The notes under the pieces are model-generated. The model worked only from the letters and a program-made list of their open reading frames with translations. It was not told the origin of the DNA and searched no databases. 64,000 nt of DNA from an uncultured Bradyrhizobium sp. GTDB lineage: Bacteria > Pseudomonadota > Alphaproteobacteria > Rhizobiales > Xanthobacteraceae. Positions 51,318 through 59,666 of the stretch are shown here, piece by piece. The stretch lies in NCBI RefSeq assembly GCF_947648125.1, contig NZ_CANSMR010000004.1:372001-436000 (forward strand), given 5' to 3'. Position 1 is the stretch's first letter. Each line of letters begins with the position of its first letter. A program made the position numbers and the translations under genes.

Positions 51318-52036
51318 GCGACAATCCGTTCTCGCTCTGGGTCTATCTCTCGCAGTCGCCGCTGCTCTGGCTGACGGTGACGCTATTGACCTATGCCGTG
51401 ACCGACGCGGTGTCGCTGAAGACGAGGCGTCACCCGCTCGCCAATCCCGTGCTGCATTCGCTATGGATCATCGGTGCGTTCCTGCTGCTGACCGGGACCT
51501 CCTACAGCACCTATTTTGCCGGCGCGCAGTTCGTGCACTTCCTGCTCGGGCCGGCGACGGTGGCGCTCGCGGTGCCGCTCTACGAGAACCGCAGGCGGGT
51601 CGCGGCTGCGGTCCTGCCGATGCTGGTCGCGCTCGCGGTCGGCTCGCTCACTGCGATTGTCTCGGTGGTGCTATTGGCGCGGGCCTTCGGCCTGCCGCGT
51701 GACATCATCCTGTCGCTGGCGCCCAAATCGGTCACGGCCGGCGTTGCCATGGGGATCAGCGAATCCCTGCATGCCGATCCCTCGCTGACGGCGGTCTCGG
51801 TGATCCTCACCGGCATCATGGGGGCGATCATCGTCACGCCCTTGATGAACTTCACCGGCATCACCGACTTTCGCGGCCGCGGCTTTGCCGCCGGCATCGC
51901 CGCCCACGGAATCGGCACCGCGCGCGCCTTCCAGGTCGACGAGGTCGCCGGGGTCTTCGCCGGGATCGCGATGAGCCTGAACGCGCTGGTCACGTCGCTG
52001 CTGGTGCCGCTGGCCGTGACATATCTGCTGCGCTGA
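51314..52036 (+). CDS. LrgB-family membrane protein
   Basis: A 240-residue membrane protein with about six or seven helices. LLGPATVALAVPLYENRRRV and LAPKSVTAGVAMGISESLHA are the two best-conserved LrgB segments; AAHGIGTARAFQVDE is the C-terminal mark. It partners the LrgA-type protein (GTGA overlap). Suggested roles are antiholin-like control or export of glycolate/pyruvate-like metabolites, as in plant PLGG1. Confidence 0.9.
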   Translation: MSDNPFSLWVYLSQSPLLWLTVTLLTYAVTDAVSLKTRRHPLANPVLHSLWIIGAFLLLTGTSYSTYFAGAQFVHFLLGPATVALAVPLYENRRRVAAAVLPMLVALAVGSLTAIVSVVLLARAFGLPRDIILSLAPKSVTAGVAMGISESLHADPSLTAVSVILTGIMGAIIVTPLMNFTGITDFRGRGFAAGIAAHGIGTARAFQVDEVAGVFAGIAMSLNALVTSLLVPLAVTYLLR

Positions 52037-52042
52037 CACCCG

Positions 52043-52909
52043 TTGCAGGGCAGTTTTGTGCTATTGGTATGGCGTCGAGCAGCAAATCCTTCTAGGGTTG
52101 CCGCCGCAAACGCGAGTCTGTTCCCCTTGGTCTTCTCCGCAACTCAGAGCGTGCTTGGGCTGGCATCCGGCATGCTGGTCGGCTTTTCGCTGGGCCTGGT
52201 CGGCGGCGGCGGGTCGATCCTTGCCGTGCCGCTGATGGTCTATGTGGTCGGGGTGCCCCAGCCGCATGTCGCGATCGGCACCTCGGCGATCGCGGTCGCC
52301 GCCAACGCCGCGATCAACCTCTCCAACCACGCCCGCGGCGGCACCGTGATCTGGTCGTGCGCACTGGTGTTCGCGCTGTCAGGCATGTTCGGCGCTTTCG
52401 GCGGCTCGATCCTCGGCAAGATGCTGGACGGGCAGAAGCTGCTTGCGCTGTTCTCGATCGTGATGCTTGTCATCGCGGGGTTGATGCTGAAGACCCGCGC
52501 GCGGGTCGGGCTGACCGACGTCAAGATCTCGATGTCCAACATGCCCGCGATCATAGGCCTCGGGCTTGTCACGGGAACCATGTCCGGCTTCTTCGGCATC
52601 GGCGGCGGCTTTCTGATCGTGCCGGCCCTGATGCTGGCGACTGGGATGCCGATCATGAACGCGGTCAGCTCCTCGCTGGTGGCCGTTACCGCTTTCGGCG
52701 TGACCACGGCCCTGAGCTATGCGTGGTCCGGGCTGGTGTCGTGGGGCCTGGCAGGGCTATTCGTCGCCGGCGGCATCGCGGGCGGCCTCCTGGGCACGAG
52801 GAGCGCCCGGCACCTGTCGGAACGGCGCGGCGCCCTTAATATCGTGTTTGCGACTGTGATTATCGTCGTGGCGATCTATATGCTGCTGCGTAACATCAAT
52901 GTGTCCTGA
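52043..52909 (+). CDS. TauE/SafE-family (DUF81) membrane transporter
   Basis: A 288-residue frame starting at TTG 52043; the conserved part begins near residue 35 (LGLASGMLVGFSLGLVGGGG), so the true start may be internal. The repeat GLVTGTMSGFFGIGGGFLIV in the second half is the diagnostic counterpart of GLVGGGGSILAVPLMV in the first. About eight helices. Members export sulfite, sulfoacetate or other small anions. Six bases after the LrgB gene. Confidence 0.85.
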   Translation: MQGSFVLLVWRRAANPSRVAAANASLFPLVFSATQSVLGLASGMLVGFSLGLVGGGGSILAVPLMVYVVGVPQPHVAIGTSAIAVAANAAINLSNHARGGTVIWSCALVFALSGMFGAFGGSILGKMLDGQKLLALFSIVMLVIAGLMLKTRARVGLTDVKISMSNMPAIIGLGLVTGTMSGFFGIGGGFLIVPALMLATGMPIMNAVSSSLVAVTAFGVTTALSYAWSGLVSWGLAGLFVAGGIAGGLLGTRSARHLSERRGALNIVFATVIIVVAIYMLLRNINVS

Positions 52910-52945
52910 ACGTAGAAGGGCGAGGAGCCCTTCCGGAAGCGAGCT

Positions 52946-53623
52946 ATGAACCACCTGACGAAATCCCCCCTCGACCACGCCGGCGCCACCCGCCGCGGCG
53001 CGCTCGGCCTCATCGGTGCCGGCATTGCACTCCTCGCCGCCGGACGCGCGCGCGCCGAGGACGACAATGTCCTGACCGAGGCGCAGGTGCTGCGCGATCC
53101 GGATATTCCGGTGATCGGCAACCCCAAGGGCGACATCACGATCGTCGAATGGTTCGACTACAACTGCCCGTATTGCCGCAAGCTCGCGCCGGAGCTCCGC
53201 CAGGTGGTGCAGGACGACGGCAAGGTTCGCCTGGTGCTGAAGGATTGGCCGATCCTCGGGCCGGTGTCGAAGGTCGCGGCGCGGATGGCGCTGGCGGCGA
53301 AGTACCAGGACAAGTTCGACGCCGCGCATGAGGCGATGATCTCGGTCAATTCGCGCATCACCGAGCCACGCATTGCCGAGCTACTCTCGGGCGCCGGCCT
53401 CGACATGGACCGCCTGAAGAAGGATCTCGACGCCAACGCCAAGGCGATCGACGCGATCTTGGCGCGCAACAACGAACAGGCGCAGGCGTTCGGGTTCAAC
53501 GGCACGCCGTCATTCATCGTCGGCAAGTATCGCGTGCCGGGCGTGCTCAGCATCGATCAGTTCGAGCAGGTCATCGCCGACGCGCGCAAGGCCAATATGG
53601 GCCGCAAGACCGAGCAGAACTAA
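52946..53623 (+). CDS. DsbA-family thiol:disulfide oxidoreductase
   Basis: A 225-residue periplasmic thioredoxin-fold protein. N-terminal ATRRGALGLIGAGIALLAAG is a signal with twin arginine, possibly Tat. The active site is Cys74-Pro-Tyr-Cys77 (EWFDYNCPYCRKL) with cis-Pro in NGTPSFIVG. It fits the Com1/ScsC-like subgroup of alphaproteobacteria. It could be oxidised by the DsbB-family protein at 44170. ATG 52946 has GGAAGCGAGC upstream. Confidence 0.9.
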   Translation: MNHLTKSPLDHAGATRRGALGLIGAGIALLAAGRARAEDDNVLTEAQVLRDPDIPVIGNPKGDITIVEWFDYNCPYCRKLAPELRQVVQDDGKVRLVLKDWPILGPVSKVAARMALAAKYQDKFDAAHEAMISVNSRITEPRIAELLSGAGLDMDRLKKDLDANAKAIDAILARNNEQAQAFGFNGTPSFIVGKYRVPGVLSIDQFEQVIADARKANMGRKTEQN

Positions 53624-53639
53624 GCCCCTCGGCGTTCTC

Positions 53640-54245
53640 TCACGCGGAGCCCTTGCGCTTGGCATAGGCGCGCCGCGCGCGCTCGCGATTGCCGCACACT
53701 TCGCTCGAGCACCATCTGCGAGTCCGGTTCGGGCTCTCGTCGACGAAGAACCAGCCGCAGCCGTCAGCCTCGCAGCATCCGATGCGGCTCGCGTCATCGG
53801 ACGCCAGCAGGGCCGTCAGCGACCACAGCACCGGCCACAACGGCTCCGTCACGTCGATCCCCGCCAGCGCATGGCGATAGCCGCGATCCTGCCGCACCAA
53901 GTCGGGCTGCCGGGGAGCCGCCGCTAGCATCCGATTGACGAAACGGAGGTCCACGCTGCGGCCACTGCGGAGTGCGTCAGAAATGGTCCAGATGTCGCGA
54001 CGCAAATCATGCGCCTTCTGCATCGCGGCCACGGCCACGCTGCTCGCCGAATGCGCTTTCAGCTTCCTGATCGCGGCGAGCGGCAAGGTGCCGCGGCGTT
54101 CGCTCCAGGACAACAGCGCAGCATAATCCGGGATCAGCTCCTGCGGATCGCCCGACGTCCGCCAGTCGAGTGTGTTCGCGAAGTCGAGGCAGACCCGTCC
54201 ACCGAAGAACTGTGTCGCTGCCCGCGCGGGATCCCTTGACATCAC
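53640..54245 (-). CDS. CGNR zinc-finger transcriptional regulator
   Basis: A 201-residue protein: N-terminal ABATE-type domain (GGRVCLDFANTLDWRTSGDP) and C-terminal CGNR zinc finger (CCEADGCGWFFVDESPNRTR with CSSEVCGNRERARR). The four cysteines bind zinc and the CGNR helix is thought to contact DNA. It is divergent from azlCD with only 29 bases between the chosen starts, so it probably regulates that exporter. Confidence 0.87.
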   Translation of the reverse strand: MMSRDPARAATQFFGGRVCLDFANTLDWRTSGDPQELIPDYAALLSWSERRGTLPLAAIRKLKAHSASSVAVAAMQKAHDLRRDIWTISDALRSGRSVDLRFVNRMLAAAPRQPDLVRQDRGYRHALAGIDVTEPLWPVLWSLTALLASDDASRIGCCEADGCGWFFVDESPNRTRRWCSSEVCGNRERARRAYAKRKGSA

Positions 54246-54274
54246 GGCCTCTCATCAATTCTAATCTAACGGTC

Positions 54275-54994
54275 ATGACCATTACAAGTGCTCAGTCGTC
54301 TCGACAGGTCCCAACGATGACGGCCGCCGGATTCAGGCGGGGCCTGGTCGCGGCCTTGCCGTTCCTGCTTAGCAACGGCGCCGCTGGCCTCGTGATGGGA
54401 CTGACCTACAAAGGGCTTGGGCTCGGGGCGCCGCAAGCGATTCTGTTCAGCCTGCTCGTCTACTCCGCCACGGCCCAGGCGATCACGCTCAGCATGTGGG
54501 CGAGCCCGTTGCCGGTTGCCGCCATGGTCGTTGCCTGCATCGCCACCAATTCACGATACTTACTGATGGGCGCCCATCTGCGCCAGCTGTTTGGCGGGTT
54601 CGCCCCCCGGAAGATCCTGCTCAGCCTGTTTCTGCTTGCGGATGCGTCGTGGCTGATGACGAGTTCGGATGCAGACCGTAACGGACCCGACGCGGGCTAT
54701 CTGCTCGGGTCGAGCATCCCGATGGCAATCGGCTGGGTCGGCGGCACCGCGCTTGCCTATGCCGCCCCGCTCGCAACCAACGGACCGCTGAAGCTCGCCG
54801 CCGCGCTGCTGCCGACGATGTTCATTGCGACCTTGCTTCCCAGCCAGTGGAAGAACGCAACATCTCCGTGGCCGTGGCTGATCTCGGCGATCGTCGCACT
54901 CCTCGTCAGCCGCTTCGTGGATCCCAGCTGGTCCATGCTGATCGGGGGCGGATGCGGCACGCTCGTCAGCATGATGGAGCGGACCGATGCATGA
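54275..54994 (+). CDS. azlC: AzlC-family branched-chain amino acid exporter subunit
   Basis: A 239-residue inner-membrane protein. FRRGLVAALPFLLSNGAAGL is the AzlC start, FSLLVYSATAQAITLSMWAS and ATNSRYLLMGAHLRQLFGGF the conserved core. With AzlD it exports branched-chain amino acids or analogues. ATG 54275 is chosen; ATG 54317 gives a shorter family-like start. It overlaps azlD by 8 bases. Confidence 0.88.
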   Translation: MTITSAQSSRQVPTMTAAGFRRGLVAALPFLLSNGAAGLVMGLTYKGLGLGAPQAILFSLLVYSATAQAITLSMWASPLPVAAMVVACIATNSRYLLMGAHLRQLFGGFAPRKILLSLFLLADASWLMTSSDADRNGPDAGYLLGSSIPMAIGWVGGTALAYAAPLATNGPLKLAAALLPTMFIATLLPSQWKNATSPWPWLISAIVALLVSRFVDPSWSMLIGGGCGTLVSMMERTDA

Positions 54995-55289
54995 TCTGGA
55001 CGTTCTCGGCGTGATCTTCATCCTCGGACTGACATGCTATGCCATGCGCGCCGGCGGATACGTCCTCGCCGCGTCGATGCGCGACGACGGCATCGCCGCG
55101 CGATTCCTCCGGCTCGCGCCCGGCAATTTGTTCATCGCATTCATTGTTGGCGGTTGCCTGTCCGGCGGGCTGGCAGGTCTCGTCGGGACGATGGTCGCGC
55201 TGGTGACGATGGCTGTCACGGCCCGGGAGTGGGCCGCGCTGAGCGCGGGGTTCGGTGCGGCGATGGCGACATCCGCGATCGCGGCGTGA
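54987..55289 (+). CDS. azlD: AzlD-family transport subunit
   Basis: A 100-residue membrane protein with three or four helices: VLGVIFILGLTCYAMRAGGY, RLAPGNLFIAFIVGG and a Gly/Ala-rich end. This is the small partner of AzlC. The first 8 bases lie inside azlC, so expression is coupled. Confidence 0.88.
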   Translation: MHDLDVLGVIFILGLTCYAMRAGGYVLAASMRDDGIAARFLRLAPGNLFIAFIVGGCLSGGLAGLVGTMVALVTMAVTAREWAALSAGFGAAMATSAIAA

Positions 55290-55298
55290 CGCCGGCAG

Positions 55299-55505
55299 TT
55301 ACTTCGCGGCGACCCTTGTCCATTCCTCGTGGACACGCGTCTTCAGCACGTTCCAGTCATGGGCTGCGACATCCCAATTCACGATCGTGCGCGTATCCTG
55401 CGCCACCTCGCCATTGGCGACGCTGGACGTCCGCATCGAATCATAGACATAGACGCCGCAAACCAGCAGCAGCGCGCCCAAAATCATGCCGAAAAACGTC
55501 CGCAT
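55299..55505 (-). CDS. Small membrane-anchored hypothetical protein
   Basis: Sixty-eight residues: an N-terminal membrane helix (MRTFFGMILGALLLVCGVYV) and a periplasmic tail with aromatic-rich NWDVAAHDWNVLKTRVHEEW. Similar short anchored proteins are frequent in Bradyrhizobium. Convergent with azlD. No function known. Confidence 0.7.
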   Translation of the reverse strand: MRTFFGMILGALLLVCGVYVYDSMRTSSVANGEVAQDTRTIVNWDVAAHDWNVLKTRVHEEWTRVAAK

Positions 55506-55568
55506 AGCTCAATCCCTCCGGTGTCGGCGGGATAACGTCGCAGGGTTCGCTGTGGTTCCGGCGATCGA

Positions 55569-56456
55569 TCAACTGCGCGCGAACACCCGCATCACATAAT
55601 CGATGAACACGCGCACACGCGGCGACAACTGGCGGTCGCGCGGATAGAGCAGCGACACCGGCACCGATGGCGGCGGGCATTGCTGCAGCACCGGGATCAG
55701 CGTGCCGCTCGCGAGATCGGCTTCGGCGTGGAAGCGCGGCACCTGCACAAGGCCGAGGCCGAGCCTGGCGCTCGCGAGATAACTCTCGGGGCCGGTCACC
55801 GACATCGGCGCGGGCAGCGGAAATTGTTTGAGCCCGCCGTCGATCACGAACTCCATCGGGCGCAACCGTCCCGTCGTAAGTGAGCGGATGCCGATCATGC
55901 GATGGCCGTCGAGCGCGAACGGATCGGTCGGCATGCCGAAGCGCGCAAGGTAATCCGGCGTGGCGCAGGTCAGCCGCTCCAGCATCGTGACCTGCCGCGC
56001 GATCATGTCGCTGTCGGGCAATTGGCCGAAGCGCAGCACGCAGTCGACGCCTTCGCGGATCAGGTCGACCCAGCGATCGCTCTCACTCATGTTGATTTCG
56101 ATGTCGGGGTATTGGGCGAGGAAGTCCGGCAGGTTCGGCAGCAGGAAGTGCCGCGCCAGTGTGCCCTGCACTTCGAGCCGTAGTAGCCCCTTCGGCCGTG
56201 CGCCGCCGAACGCGCCCTCGGCGTCTTCGAGGTCCGCAATCAGCGACAGGCAGCGGCGGTAATGCGCCTCGCCGTCGAGCGTCGGCCTGACCGTGCGCGT
56301 GGTGCGCTCGAGCAGCCGCACGCCAAGCCGCGCCTCCAACCCCTTCACCGCATCCGTCACCGTCGAGCGCGGCAGGGCGAGATCGTCGGCGGCCAGCGAA
56401 AAACTGCGCCGCTCGACCACCCGGGTGAACACACGCATCGCGTCGAAGCGGTCCAT
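55569..56456 (-). CDS. LysR-family transcriptional regulator
   Basis: A 295-residue LysR protein, starting MDRFDAMRVFTRVVERRSFS, HTH about residues 18-45 (AADDLALPRSTVTDAVKGLE). This is the common LysR subgroup that regulates divergent oxidoreductase genes. It is divergent from the SDR gene at 56577, with a repeated ATTATCCGA motif in the 120-base gap. Confidence 0.9.
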   Translation of the reverse strand: MDRFDAMRVFTRVVERRSFSLAADDLALPRSTVTDAVKGLEARLGVRLLERTTRTVRPTLDGEAHYRRCLSLIADLEDAEGAFGGARPKGLLRLEVQGTLARHFLLPNLPDFLAQYPDIEINMSESDRWVDLIREGVDCVLRFGQLPDSDMIARQVTMLERLTCATPDYLARFGMPTDPFALDGHRMIGIRSLTTGRLRPMEFVIDGGLKQFPLPAPMSVTGPESYLASARLGLGLVQVPRFHAEADLASGTLIPVLQQCPPPSVPVSLLYPRDRQLSPRVRVFIDYVMRVFARS

Positions 56457-56458
56457 TT

Positions 56459-56508
56459 ATTATCCGAAATCTACGAATAGTGATGTCAGAGGATGCCTGA
56501 TTATCCGA
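56459..56508. promoter_or_regulatory. Repeated ATTATCCGA motif in a LysR/SDR gap
   Basis: ATTATCCGA occurs at 56459-56467 and 56500-56508, 41 bases apart, close to four helical turns. The spacing and location suggest direct-repeat contacts for the LysR protein on the divergent promoters. Confidence 0.4.
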
Positions 56509-56576
56509 CTGACGCCAAGGCCTAGTGTCCTCCCATCGAACGCGGCCTTGGCCGCCAATCTGATGGGAGACTGAAA

Positions 56577-57317
56577 ATGACCAACCAAACCAACAAGGTA
56601 GCTCTGGTGACCGGTGCCTCGCGCGGGATCGGCGCGGCGGTTGCCGAACGCCTCGCCGAGGACGGCTTCACCGTCGTCGTCAACTACTCCGGCGATGCCA
56701 AGGCCGCCCAAGCGGTCGCCGACCGGATCGAGGCCGCCGGCGGCCGGGCGCTGACCGCGAAGGCCGATGTCAGCGACGCCAACGCGGTGCGCGGCCTGTT
56801 CGACGCGGCCGAAGCGGCATTCGGCGGCGTCGATGTGCTGGTCAACAATGCCGGCATCATGAAGCTCGGCAAGATTGCCGACAGCGACGATGCGGCCTTC
56901 GACCAGCAGGTCGCGGTCAATCTGAAAGGCAGCTTCAACACCATGCGCGAGGCGGCACGCCGGCTGCGCAACGGCGGACGCATCGTCAACTTCTCGACCA
57001 GCGTCGTCGGCACCAGGCTCGAGACCTACGGCATCTATGTCGCGACCAAGGCCGCGATCGAGTCATTGACCGCGATCCTGTCCAAGGAATTGCGCGGCCG
57101 CGGCATCACGGTGAATGCGGTCGCGCCGGGCCCGACCGCTACCGATCTGTTTCTCAACGGCAAGTCGGACGAGTTGATCGATCGCTTCGCCAAGATGGTC
57201 CCGCTCGAGCGGCTCGGCACGCCCGACGACATCGCCTCTGCCGTGTCGTTCCTCGCCGGTCCCGGCGGCGCCTGGATCAACGGCCAGACGCTGCGCGCCA
57301 ATGGCGGCCTGGTCTGA
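56577..57317 (+). CDS. SDR-family oxidoreductase
   Basis: A 246-residue classical short-chain dehydrogenase. Cofactor loop TGASRGIGAAVAE, NNAGIM, catalytic Ser in NFSTSVVG and Tyr-x3-Lys in GIYVATKAA are present; the C-terminus NGQTLRANGGLV is typical. NADPH is suggested by the basic residue in the loop. Substrate unknown. Divergent from its likely LysR regulator; another SDR follows after 55 bases. Confidence 0.9.
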   Translation: MTNQTNKVALVTGASRGIGAAVAERLAEDGFTVVVNYSGDAKAAQAVADRIEAAGGRALTAKADVSDANAVRGLFDAAEAAFGGVDVLVNNAGIMKLGKIADSDDAAFDQQVAVNLKGSFNTMREAARRLRNGGRIVNFSTSVVGTRLETYGIYVATKAAIESLTAILSKELRGRGITVNAVAPGPTATDLFLNGKSDELIDRFAKMVPLERLGTPDDIASAVSFLAGPGGAWINGQTLRANGGLV

Positions 57318-57372
57318 CGCCTTCACACCTTCACTCAACTCGCACCCAACCGATCTCAAAAGGATACGTGTG

Positions 57373-58272
57373 ATGAAACAGGTCATCGTCATCACCGGCG
57401 CTTCGAGCGGCTTCGGCCGCCTCGCCGCCAACGCGCTCGCCAAGGCCGGCCACACCGTCTACGCCTCGATGCGTCACACCACCGGCCGCAACGCCGCCGC
57501 GGTCGCCGATATCGAGGAGTTCGCTCGCGACAACAAGGTCGATCTGCGCTCGCTCGAGCTCGATGTCGGGTCGCAGGCGTCGGTCGATGCGGCGATCGCC
57601 CAGATCGTTGCCGAGCAAGGCCGCCTCGACGTCGTCATCCACAATGCCGGCCACATGGTGTTCGGCCCGGCCGAGGCCTTCACGCCCGAGCAGCTCGCCG
57701 AGCTCTACGACGTCAACGTGCTCTCGACCCAGCGTGTCAATCGCGCGGCGCTGCCGCAGCTGCGCAAGCAGGGCAGGGGACTTGTGGTCTGGGTATCGAG
57801 CAGCAGCTCGGCCGGCGGCACGCCGCCCTATCTCGCGCCGTATTTCGCGGCGAAGGCCGGGATGGATGCGATGGCCGTGATCTATGCCCGTGAGCTCACG
57901 CGCTGGGGCATCGAGACGTCGATCATCGTGCCCGGCGCGTTCACCGGCGGCACCAACCACTTCGCGCATTCCGGCCGTCCCGCCGATCAGGCGCGCGTCG
58001 CCGAATATGAAGCCGGTCCCTATGCCGGCTTCGGCGAGCAGATCATGAAGGCATTTTCGGCGATCGTGCCGGAGGATGCCGACGCGTCGTCGGTCGCGGG
58101 CGCGATCGTCAAAGTCGTCGATACGCCGTTCGGCAAGCGGCCGTTCCGTGTCCACATCGATCCGACCCAAGACGGTGCCGAGGTCGCATTCGGCGTCATC
58201 GACCGCGTCCGCAACGAGATGCTGCACCGGGTCGGGTTCTCCGACGTGCTCAAGCCGCGGGTGAATGGCTAG
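57373..58272 (+). CDS. SDR-family oxidoreductase
   Basis: A 299-residue short-chain dehydrogenase, longer than usual. TGASSGFGRLAANAL, HNAGHMVFGPAEAF, SSSSSAGGTPPYLAPYFAAK (Tyr-Phe-Ala-Ala-Lys) show an intact active site. ATG 57373 is chosen because the upstream frame overlaps the previous gene without conservation. The C-terminal extension RVHIDPTQDGAEVAFGVIDR is typical of the retinol-dehydrogenase-like branch. Probably co-transcribed with the preceding SDR. Confidence 0.9.
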   Translation: MKQVIVITGASSGFGRLAANALAKAGHTVYASMRHTTGRNAAAVADIEEFARDNKVDLRSLELDVGSQASVDAAIAQIVAEQGRLDVVIHNAGHMVFGPAEAFTPEQLAELYDVNVLSTQRVNRAALPQLRKQGRGLVVWVSSSSSAGGTPPYLAPYFAAKAGMDAMAVIYARELTRWGIETSIIVPGAFTGGTNHFAHSGRPADQARVAEYEAGPYAGFGEQIMKAFSAIVPEDADASSVAGAIVKVVDTPFGKRPFRVHIDPTQDGAEVAFGVIDRVRNEMLHRVGFSDVLKPRVNG

Positions 58273-58286
58273 GCACGCTCTATCCG

Positions 58287-58370
58287 CGTCATTGCGAGCG
58301 AAGCAAAGCAATCCATCGCGGCACACGCGGAGGCATGGATTGCTTCGTCGCTTTGCTCCTCGCAATGACG
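58287..58370. repeat. Dispersed palindrome (CATTGCGAGCG type)
   Basis: GTCATTGCGAGCGAAGCAAA continued by GCAATCCAT pairs with ATGGATTGCTTCGTCGC continued by TTTGCTCCTCGCAATGAC. I recognise it as one of the most frequent Bradyrhizobium intergenic repeats. It separates the SDR pair from a convergent hydrolase gene and could fold into a long hairpin in either transcript. Confidence 0.75.
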
Positions 58371-58389
58371 GAGGAGAGAACCACTGCTC

Positions 58390-59466
58390 TTATCCACCGT
58401 TCAGCCACTGCATGATCTCCGCATTGATCTCGCGCGGATAGGTGTGGCTGAGATCGTCGATCTCGCGATAAATCACCTTGGCGCCGGCGGCCGACAACAA
58501 GCCCTGGGTCTGCCGTGCGGTCTGCACCGGGAACATCCAGTCGAGCCGGCCGTGGGTGATGAAGATCGGCAAGCCGCGCAGGCGCTCGGCATCGGCCATC
58601 TCGGCCATCAGCGGATGGAAGGTGGCCGCGACCGGAGCAAGATGCGTGAAGCGCGAGGTGTCGTCGAGCCCGCTCACATAGCTGAATGTGCCGCCGTCGC
58701 TCATCCCGGTCAGCAGCATGCGGGTCTCGTCGATGCGCCAGCGCGCGCGCACCTGGTCGATGATGCGGTTGAGGTTCGGCGTGTCGGTGTCGTCACCCAT
58801 CAGCGCCCAGGTCTGGCCGGTTGCGGTCGGCGCCACCAGGATGGCGCCGCGGCTGCGCGCATCGCGCAGCCAGCTCCACAGGAAGCCGCGGCCGTTGCCG
58901 CTGCCGCCGTGCAGTGCCATCACTAGCGGCCAGGCACGATCCGGCGTGTAATATTCCGGTACATACATCGAGAAGCCGCCGCGGCTGCCCGGTTCGTTGC
59001 GCTCATGAAAGATGCCGGTGTCGGCGTTAGGCGTCGCCGCGAGCTTCGCCTGCAAGCCGGCATCCTCGCGCAAGTCGGGCGCGATGAAGAAGCCGCTGAC
59101 CGGCGGCAGCTCGGTCAGTGGATAGAGCGCCTCCTGCGCGCGCGGCAGATAGCGTAGCGCGCGGAATACGCTGACCAGATCGCCCTCGCCATTCTGCACC
59201 GCGCGCAGCCCCGCATAGCCCGCGAGCGCTGGCTCGATCGCGGCCTCCAGCGCGGTCTTGATGTGCGCGAATTTCTCCGGCCAATCGGCAAGCCGCGGCC
59301 GCACCGCCTGCAAGGCCTCCTCGGGCTCGCCCGCGATCTGCATCACGCGATCGAAGTCCGGCGGATTGAGGTTGCGTGCGACAAAGGACAGCGATTCCAG
59401 CGTCTGCAACAGCGGCGGCAGCACGGCCACGATGTCGTCTACCACGGCCTCGCTCATCGTCGACAT
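58390..59466 (-). CDS. Alpha/beta-hydrolase (phospholipase/carboxylesterase or PHB-depolymerase-like)
   Basis: A 358-residue protein; the N-terminal 170 residues are helical and unassigned, the C-terminal part is an alpha/beta-hydrolase. VMALHGGSGNGRGFLWSWLR gives the oxyanion region, LTGMSDGGTFSYVSG the nucleophile serine, HGRLDWMFPVQTARQ the acid and DLSHTYPREINAE the histidine. No signal peptide, so a cytoplasmic esterase is likely. A second ATG 9 bases inside is possible. Confidence 0.82.
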   Translation of the reverse strand: MSTMSEAVVDDIVAVLPPLLQTLESLSFVARNLNPPDFDRVMQIAGEPEEALQAVRPRLADWPEKFAHIKTALEAAIEPALAGYAGLRAVQNGEGDLVSVFRALRYLPRAQEALYPLTELPPVSGFFIAPDLREDAGLQAKLAATPNADTGIFHERNEPGSRGGFSMYVPEYYTPDRAWPLVMALHGGSGNGRGFLWSWLRDARSRGAILVAPTATGQTWALMGDDTDTPNLNRIIDQVRARWRIDETRMLLTGMSDGGTFSYVSGLDDTSRFTHLAPVAATFHPLMAEMADAERLRGLPIFITHGRLDWMFPVQTARQTQGLLSAAGAKVIYREIDDLSHTYPREINAEIMQWLNGG

Positions 59467-59510
59467 CCTCTCGATTGTTAGATCGAATATGTAGCCGCGC
59501 GGAAGCTGCG

Positions 59511-59640
59511 CCCCTCTCCCGCTTGCGGGGGAGGGTTGGGTTGGGGGTGCTGCCGCGCGCGCGAGAACCCCTGAGCGGAGGGAGCCCCACCCGCCACGCT
59601 GCGTGTGGCGACCTCCCCCGCAAGCGGGAGAGGTGAAGGG
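59511..59640. repeat. Dispersed inverted repeat with 19-base perfect arms
   Basis: CTCTCCCGCTTGCGGGGGA (59514-59532) is the exact inverse of 59614-59632, separated by 81 bases. Elements of this form (CTCCCCCGCAAGCGGGAGAG) are abundant between Bradyrhizobium genes. It sits in the 200-base gap between the hydrolase and the HtrA-like gene, both on the minus strand. Confidence 0.75.
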
Positions 59641-59666
59641 AACACGCCGAGCAACAGCGCCGACAT

